64,000 nt of DNA from JBFMFH01 sp040752275. GTDB lineage: Bacteria; Acidobacteriota; Vicinamibacteria; Vicinamibacterales; JAKQTR01. Where the stretch lies: positions 1 to 64,000 of the forward strand of contig JBFMFH010000056.1 in assembly GCA_040752275.1 (NCBI GenBank). Direction: 5' to 3'. A program made the position numbers and the translations under genes. The notes beneath the pieces are model-generated. The model was not told the DNA's origin and did not search any database. It saw only the letters and a program-made list of their open reading frames with translations. Positions 59,694 through 64,000 of this stretch are shown in pieces; within the stretch, counting starts at the first letter, position 1; every line of letters begins with the position of its first letter.

Positions 59694-60095
59694 GTGGACG
59701 ATCAGACCTTCGTTGATGCGGCGAGACGCGCGCGGGAGCGCGCGGTGGCGCCCTACTCGACCTTCAAAGTCGGCGCGGCCCTCGAGGCCGATGATGGCAC
59801 CATTGTCACCGGCTGCAACATCGAGAATTCCACCTACGGGTTGACGGTGTGCGCCGAGAGGGTCGCCGTGTTCAAGGCCGTGTCGGAGGGGCACCGGCAT
59901 TTCAAACGGATTGCCATCGTGGCGGAGACGGAGGAGCCCACCCCTCCCTGTGGACCGTGCCGCCAGATCCTGTGGGAATTCTGCGGCGACCTCGAGATCA
60001 TCCTCGCGAACCTGCGGGAGGAGACAGGCCGGTATCATCTGGCCGAGTTGCTGCCGCTGCCATTCGACCAGCGGTTCTTGGATCGAAGGAGGTAG
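59694..60095 (+). CDS. cdd: Cytidine deaminase
   Basis: 133 residues. Deaminates cytidine and deoxycytidine. Zinc site: CNIENSTYGLTVCAERVAVF with Cys and the catalytic Glu, and PCGPCRQILWEF with the two remaining Cys. The N-terminal APYSTFKVGAALE is also typical. The GTG at 59694 is preceded by GGAGG four bases away. A longer reading from a TTG at 59649 would overlap the phosphorylase gene. Last gene of the salvage set before the repeat tract. Confidence 0.93.
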   Translation: MDDQTFVDAARRARERAVAPYSTFKVGAALEADDGTIVTGCNIENSTYGLTVCAERVAVFKAVSEGHRHFKRIAIVAETEEPTPPCGPCRQILWEFCGDLEIILANLREETGRYHLAELLPLPFDQRFLDRRR

Positions 60096-60109
60096 CGATC
60101 GCGGACCTT

Positions 60110-60176
60110 CCGATTGCGGATTGGGGATTGCGGATTGCGGAGGCCCGAATCCCGAATCCCGAATCCCGAATCCCGT
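60110..60176. repeat. Period-7 tandem repeats GCGGATT and GAATCCC
   Basis: Between cdd and mtnA: about four GCGGATT-like units (one GGGGATT), then four GAATCCC units. Both arrays have a period of seven bases. Confidence 0.75.
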
Positions 60177-60195
60177 CGAGTATCATTGATCCCCT

Positions 60196-61263
60196 ATGCT
60201 TCCGACCATCGAGTGGCAGGACGGCACCGTGGTGATGATCGACCAGCGCAAGCTGCCTGGAGCCGAAGTGTGGGTGCGTTGCCGGACTGCCGCCGACGTG
60301 GCGAAGGCCATCACGACCATGGTCATTCGCGGGGCGCCGGCCATCGGCGTGGCCGCCGCGATGGGCGTGGCGCTGGGGGTGAGAGGCAGCAAGGCCACCG
60401 GGACCGCCAGGTTCGCGGCCGAGTTCCAGAAGACGTGCGACCTTCTGGCGTCTACCCGCCCGACGGCGGTCAACCTCTTCTGGGCCATCGAGCGCATGAA
60501 GCGGGTCTTCGCGCAGCTGGCCCAGGCCGGGGCCTCGGTCGGCGAGATCACGGCGAAGCTGGAGGCCGAGGCCCGGGCCATCGACCAGGAGGACGTGCAG
60601 AGTTGCCGTGACATGGGGCGGCACGGCGCCACGCTCGTCCCCGACGAGGCCCGCATCCTGACGCACTGCAACGCCGGAGCCCTGGCCACGGCCGGCTACG
60701 GCACCGCGCTGGGTGTCATCCGCGCGGCGGCCGAGGCGGGCAAACGCGTGAGCGTGTACGCGGACGAAACGCGGCCGTTCCTGCAGGGGGCACGGCTCAC
60801 GGCGTGGGAGCTCGTGCGCGACGGGATCGACACGACCGTCATCACCGACAACATGGCCGGCGCCCTGATGCGGCAGGGACTGATCGACCTCGTCGTGGTG
60901 GGCGCCGACCGCATCGCGGGCAACGGTGACGTCGCCAACAAGATCGGCACCTACAGCGTGGCTGTCCTGGCGCGGGAGCACCGGATCCCGTTCTACGTGG
61001 CCGCGCCGTTGTCGACAATCGACCTGGCGACGGCAGATGGCTCCCTCATCCCGATTGAAGAACGGCGCGAACGCGAGGTCACGCACGTGGGCCCGACGCG
61101 CCTGACCCCTGCGGGGGCGAAGATTCGCAATCCGGCGTTCGACGTCACACCTGGCGCGTACATCGCGGCCATCATCACCGAGCGCGGAATCTGCCGGCCG
61201 CCGTACGGCGATTCGCTCGCCGCAGTCGTTCATGCTCATCCTGGGCATCGAAACGTCGTGTGA
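60196..61263 (+). CDS. mtnA: Methylthioribose-1-phosphate isomerase
   Basis: 355 residues. Isomerises 5-methylthioribose-1-phosphate to the ribulose form in methionine salvage. Visible: VIRGAPAIGVAAAMGVAL, the catalytic Cys in LTHCNAGALATAGYGTA, ADETRPFLQGARLTAWEL, the catalytic Asp in TDNMAGALM, and VVVGADRIAGNGDVANKIGT. Length normal. It overlaps tsaD by 32 bases. Other methionine-salvage genes are not in this window. Confidence 0.94.
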   Translation: MLPTIEWQDGTVVMIDQRKLPGAEVWVRCRTAADVAKAITTMVIRGAPAIGVAAAMGVALGVRGSKATGTARFAAEFQKTCDLLASTRPTAVNLFWAIERMKRVFAQLAQAGASVGEITAKLEAEARAIDQEDVQSCRDMGRHGATLVPDEARILTHCNAGALATAGYGTALGVIRAAAEAGKRVSVYADETRPFLQGARLTAWELVRDGIDTTVITDNMAGALMRQGLIDLVVVGADRIAGNGDVANKIGTYSVAVLAREHRIPFYVAAPLSTIDLATADGSLIPIEERREREVTHVGPTRLTPAGAKIRNPAFDVTPGAYIAAIITERGICRPPYGDSLAAVVHAHPGHRNVV

Positions 61264-62335
61264 CGAGACGGCGGCCGCGGTTGTCGAAGAGCAGCCCGAC
61301 CCGGCTCGTCCGTGGGCCATCAGGTCCAGCGTCGTCGCCTCGCAGGTGGACATTCACCGCGAGTGGGGAGGCGTCGTCCCGGAGCTGGCGTCGCGCCAGC
61401 ACGTCCGCGACATCTGCGGCGTCGTCGAGCGGGCGTTGGAGGATGCCGGCGTCAGGGCCGGCGACCTCGGGGCGATCGCCGTGACGCAGGGGCCCGGCCT
61501 GGTGGGCTCGCTCCTGGTCGGCGTCTCGATGGCCAAGGGGCTCGCGGCTGTGTGGAAGCTCCCGCTCGTGCCCGTGCATCACCTGGCCGGCCACATCGAA
61601 TCGCTCGTCCTGCACAACGGCCCGCTCCCGCTGCCCGCCATCGTGCTCGTCGTCTCCGGCGGACACACCAGCCTCTACGACGTGCCGGTGGCTGGAACCT
61701 ACCGCCGGATCGGTCGGACGCGCGACGATGCGGCGGGGGAGGCGTACGACAAGGTCGCGAAGCTGCTGGGGCTCGGGTACCCTGGCGGACCCGTCATCGA
61801 CCGCCTGGCGCGGGACGGCAACGATCGCGCGATCGATTTCCCGATCGCACGCATGACGCACCGCGATCGGAACGCGCCATGCGAACGAGGGCAGTGGGAC
61901 TTCAGCTTCAGCGGAATCAAGACGTCCGTTCTTCGGTACGTGAAGGCCCGCGGGGACGCATGGACGCCGGCCCCGGACGAAGTGGCCAACCTCTGTGCCA
62001 GCTTCCAGCGGTCGGTGGTCGAGGCACTGCTCGACCGCTCGTTCGATGCGGCCCGATGGTTCGGTGCCAGGAGTGTCGGTATCGCCGGGGGCGTGTCGGC
62101 CAACAGCCGGCTGCGGGCCGATGCCGCCGTCCGCGGCGAGCGCAGCGGCCTGCCCGTGTTCATTCCGGCCCTGCACCTGTCCACGGACAACGCGGCGATG
62201 ATCGCCGCCGCGGGCCTGCGACGCTACCACGAAGGCGTGCGCGCCGGCTGGGATCTCAATGCCGACGCCGCACTGGCCCTCGACGTCGTTCCCGGGACCC
62301 GGTTCGCGTTGCCCCAGGTAGGCGGTGAGGACTGA
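61232..62335 (+). CDS. tsaD: tRNA N6-adenosine threonylcarbamoyltransferase TsaD
   Basis: 367 residues. Forms t6A37 in ANN-decoding tRNAs with TsaB, TsaC and TsaE. ASKHA fold with LILGIETSCDETAAAVV, GPGLVGSLLVGVSMAKGLA, the metal site HHLAGHIESLV, VSGGHTSLYDV and GIAGGVSANSRLR. Normal length. Starts inside the mtnA end (32-base overlap) and is followed by a period-7 repeat and yjbQ. Confidence 0.95.
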   Translation: MLILGIETSCDETAAAVVEEQPDPARPWAIRSSVVASQVDIHREWGGVVPELASRQHVRDICGVVERALEDAGVRAGDLGAIAVTQGPGLVGSLLVGVSMAKGLAAVWKLPLVPVHHLAGHIESLVLHNGPLPLPAIVLVVSGGHTSLYDVPVAGTYRRIGRTRDDAAGEAYDKVAKLLGLGYPGGPVIDRLARDGNDRAIDFPIARMTHRDRNAPCERGQWDFSFSGIKTSVLRYVKARGDAWTPAPDEVANLCASFQRSVVEALLDRSFDAARWFGARSVGIAGGVSANSRLRADAAVRGERSGLPVFIPALHLSTDNAAMIAAAGLRRYHEGVRAGWDLNADAALALDVVPGTRFALPQVGGED

Positions 62336-62344
62336 GGTGCCTTC

Positions 62345-62376
62345 TCGAATCCCGAATCCCGAATCCCGAATCCCGA
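62345..62376. repeat. Period-7 tandem repeat GAATCCC
   Basis: Four perfect GAATCCC units (opening CTCGAATCCC and closing CGAAGG) between tsaD and yjbQ. An open frame of yjbQ extends back through it (reading RIPNPES) but the protein family starts later. Confidence 0.75.
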
Positions 62377-62387
62377 AGGTGTTCGTG

Positions 62388-62801
62388 ATGACCGTCCACA
62401 CCGAGTATCTCTACTTCCACACCAAGCAACGCCGCGAGATCGTGCGCATCACCGACGAGGTCTCCGCGATCGTCCAGAAAAGCGGCGTGCGGGAAGGCAT
62501 GGTGCTGGTGTCCGCCATGCACATCACCGCTGCCGTCTACGTGAACGACTGGGAGAGCGGGCTGATGCACGATATCCAGGTCTGGCTCGAGAAGCTCGCC
62601 CCCGCGGGCCTCGACTACCGGCATCACCAGACCGGCGAGGACAACGCGGACGCTCACCTCAAGCGAACGGTCATGGGCCATCAGGTCGTCCTGCCCATCA
62701 CCGGCGGCGCCCTGGACCTGGGGCCCTGGGAGCAGGTCTTCTACGCGGAGTTCGACGGGCAGCGCCGGAAGCGCGTGGTCGTCAAGGTCATGGGGCAATG
62801 A
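62388..62801 (+). CDS. yjbQ: YjbQ family protein (UPF0047)
   Basis: 137 residues. Compact beta-alpha fold with MTVHTEYLYFHTKQRREIVRI, GMVLVSAMHITAAVYVNDWESGL, the His/Asp-rich YRHHQTGEDNADAHLKRTVMGH and LGPWEQVFYAEFDGQRRKRVVV. Members have been reported with weak thiamine-phosphate synthase or phosphatase activity; true role unsettled. The ATG at 62388 starts the family domain. The end overlaps the NUDIX gene by 4 bases. Confidence 0.9.
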   Translation: MTVHTEYLYFHTKQRREIVRITDEVSAIVQKSGVREGMVLVSAMHITAAVYVNDWESGLMHDIQVWLEKLAPAGLDYRHHQTGEDNADAHLKRTVMGHQVVLPITGGALDLGPWEQVFYAEFDGQRRKRVVVKVMGQ

Positions 62802-63274
62802 CGGCCACTCGCCCGACCGGCGCCGATTGCAGTGCCGCCGAGGCGCGGCGCTATCCGGCGCGCCCGATCGTGGGCGTGGGCGGCGTGGTGTTCCTGGACG
62901 GCCAGGTTCTGCTCATCAGGCGACGGTTCGATCCGATGGCGGGGCGCTGGAGCATTCCAGGCGGCACGGTCGAGCTCGGCGAGCGGCTGGAGGAGGCCCT
63001 CGCCCGTGAAATGCGCGAAGAGACGGGACTGGTGGTCGAGGTCGGGCCGCTCGTCGATCTCTTCGACCGCGTCACGCGAGACGACGACGGTCGCGTGCGC
63101 TATCACTACGTGCTGGCCGACTACCTGTGTTTCGGCAGAGGTGGCACGCTCGCCGCCGGCAGCGACGTGACCGAGGTCGCCCTAGCCGACGCCGACGAGC
63201 TCGGCTCGTACGATCTGACCCCCAAGACGATTGAGGTGATCGCCCGCGCCCGTCAGATGGCCGCCGGCATCTGA
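62798..63274 (+). CDS. NUDIX hydrolase
   Basis: 158 residues. The NUDIX box is complete: GGTVELGERLEEALAREMRE followed by ETGL (residues ~52-75 carry the catalytic REXXEE core REMREE). Residues upstream, RYPARPIVGVGGVVFLDGQVLLIRR, are typical. Cleaves nucleoside diphosphate-linked substrates; actual substrate unknown. ATGA overlap with yjbQ. The 3' end overlaps the convergent TauE/SafE gene by 22 bases. Confidence 0.92.
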   Translation: MTATRPTGADCSAAEARRYPARPIVGVGGVVFLDGQVLLIRRRFDPMAGRWSIPGGTVELGERLEEALAREMREETGLVVEVGPLVDLFDRVTRDDDGRVRYHYVLADYLCFGRGGTLAAGSDVTEVALADADELGSYDLTPKTIEVIARARQMAAGI

Positions 63275-64000
63275 GCCTTCTCGCGAGCGGCCGTCCGCAG
63301 CAGGCCGATGCCCGTGTAGACGACGACCACGGTCACCAGCCACATGACCCAGTAGAGGGGCATGCTCTTCACGACGAGCAGCGCGAGCGCGGACCCGAAG
63401 ATGCCGCCGATGGCCCAGCCGACCGTCGACCGCAGGCTGTAGCGGCGAGTCTTGATGAACTTGATGCTCGCGACCGGCATCAGGAACGCGCAGGCGCCCA
63501 TCATGATGGGAAAGGCCGCCAGCGGGTTCATCCCGAGCAGGTTCACGAGGATCATGCACGGCGCGTAGTACCCGATGCCGAGCGGCATGATCGAGCCGAG
63601 GAAGAAACTGCCGGCGAGGCCCAGGACCAGGAGGAGGCCCGACAGGTGCAGCGTGCCCTCGTCGCTCGAGGGCATCAGGCCGGTCACCTTGGCGAACATG
63701 AACCCGGCGGCGGCCAGCAGCGCGATGCCCATGCCGACCTGGATGGCCCGTCTCGGCATTTGCGAGACCACGCCCGCGCCGAACCAGGACCCCGCGACCG
63801 CGGCCGCGATCATCAGGACCAGCGTCCACGGCTCGACGGCGATCACGCTGATGCCGATGAAGGCCTGGGTGATCGTCGGCAGACAGTGCCCGACATTGAG
63901 CGAACCAGGGATGAGCTCGTCACGGACCAGCTTGCGCAGGCGGACGTACGTCGTCGTCGTGGCGAAGCTGCCAATGCCCAGGGCGTCGAAGAAGTTGGCG
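63253..64000 (-). CDS. TauE/SafE family permease, 5' end outside window
   Basis: At least 248 residues on the minus strand, open to the window edge. Membrane segments include LVLMIAAAVAGSWFGAGVVS, LLLVLGLAGSFFLGSIMPLG, the family's PLAAFPIMMGACAFLMPVAS and IGGIFGSALALLVVKS. Codons right of 63846 (ANFFDALGIGSFATTT) continue the family pattern, so a GTG at 63846 is not the real start. Members export sulfite, sulfonates or other anions. Confidence 0.88.
   Translation of the reverse strand, partial: ANFFDALGIGSFATTTTYVRLRKLVRDELIPGSLNVGHCLPTITQAFIGISVIAVEPWTLVLMIAAAVAGSWFGAGVVSQMPRRAIQVGMGIALLAAAGFMFAKVTGLMPSSDEGTLHLSGLLLVLGLAGSFFLGSIMPLGIGYYAPCMILVNLLGMNPLAAFPIMMGACAFLMPVASIKFIKTRRYSLRSTVGWAIGGIFGSALALLVVKSMPLYWVMWLVTVVVVYTGIGLLRTAAREKAQMPAAI

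Overview
The window is high-GC bacterial chromosome, densely coded on both strands. No ribosomal genes are present to fix the taxonomy. The mix of genes fits a free-living Gram-negative from Acidobacteriota, plausibly a Vicinamibacteria-type lineage: beta-barrel-like outer-membrane proteins, cyclopropane-fatty-acid synthase, GspG-like pilins, large secreted peptidases, HD-GYP proteins and an SsrA tag ending in ALAA. That placement is inference.

Layout. 0.1-4.1 kb, minus: envelope and RNA/nucleotide housekeeping run (amidase, GerMN protein, RNase PH, RdgB, S4 protein). 4.2-8.7 kb, minus: molybdate ABC genes modABC behind an AI-2E-type permease, then a Mut7-C protein. 8.8-15.4 kb, plus: cfa, an FAD-dependent reductase and a 1350-residue fusion of an S9 dipeptidyl-peptidase-like half to an M1 aminopeptidase half. 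15.4-19.5 kb, minus: NarL-type two-component pair and two GspG-like pilin genes behind a highly structured leader. 19.9-23.1 kb: FKBP lipoprotein, outer-membrane protein, hemerythrin, AHSA1 protein. 23.1-28.7 kb: toxin-antitoxin and mobile-element region with hicB and a decayed hicA, the abiE pair with a palindromic operator, then a 2.7-kb segment bounded by 21-bp direct repeats, one of which is the 3' end of tmRNA (ssrA). 29-32.7 kb: coiled-coil/GAF protein and lytic transglycosylase. 32.8-38.7 kb: three large membrane proteins of glycosyltransferase type. 38.8-43.4 kb: outer-membrane protein and a heterodimeric ABC exporter. 43.4-48.7 kb, minus: ECF sigma/anti-sigma/DUF4097 operon, an ATL protein, an outer-membrane protein and an M4 protease. 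48.8-56.0 kb, minus: a four-gene unit, (HEAT-repeat protein, HD-GYP protein) x 2. 56.1-63.3 kb, plus: nucleoside salvage (deoA, CNT transporter, purine nucleoside phosphorylase, cdd), then mtnA, tsaD, yjbQ and a NUDIX gene. The window ends inside a TauE/SafE-family permease gene.

Working together: many neighbours overlap by 4 bases (stop/start TGA overlaps), so much of the window is translationally coupled operons. The most distinctive system is the duplicated HEAT/HD-GYP unit. All four of its proteins begin with the same kind of N-terminal module carrying an LYxxxHP motif, and both HEAT proteins are 750 residues long. The second theme is intergenic tandem repeats whose period is always seven bases, found in at least seven gaps.
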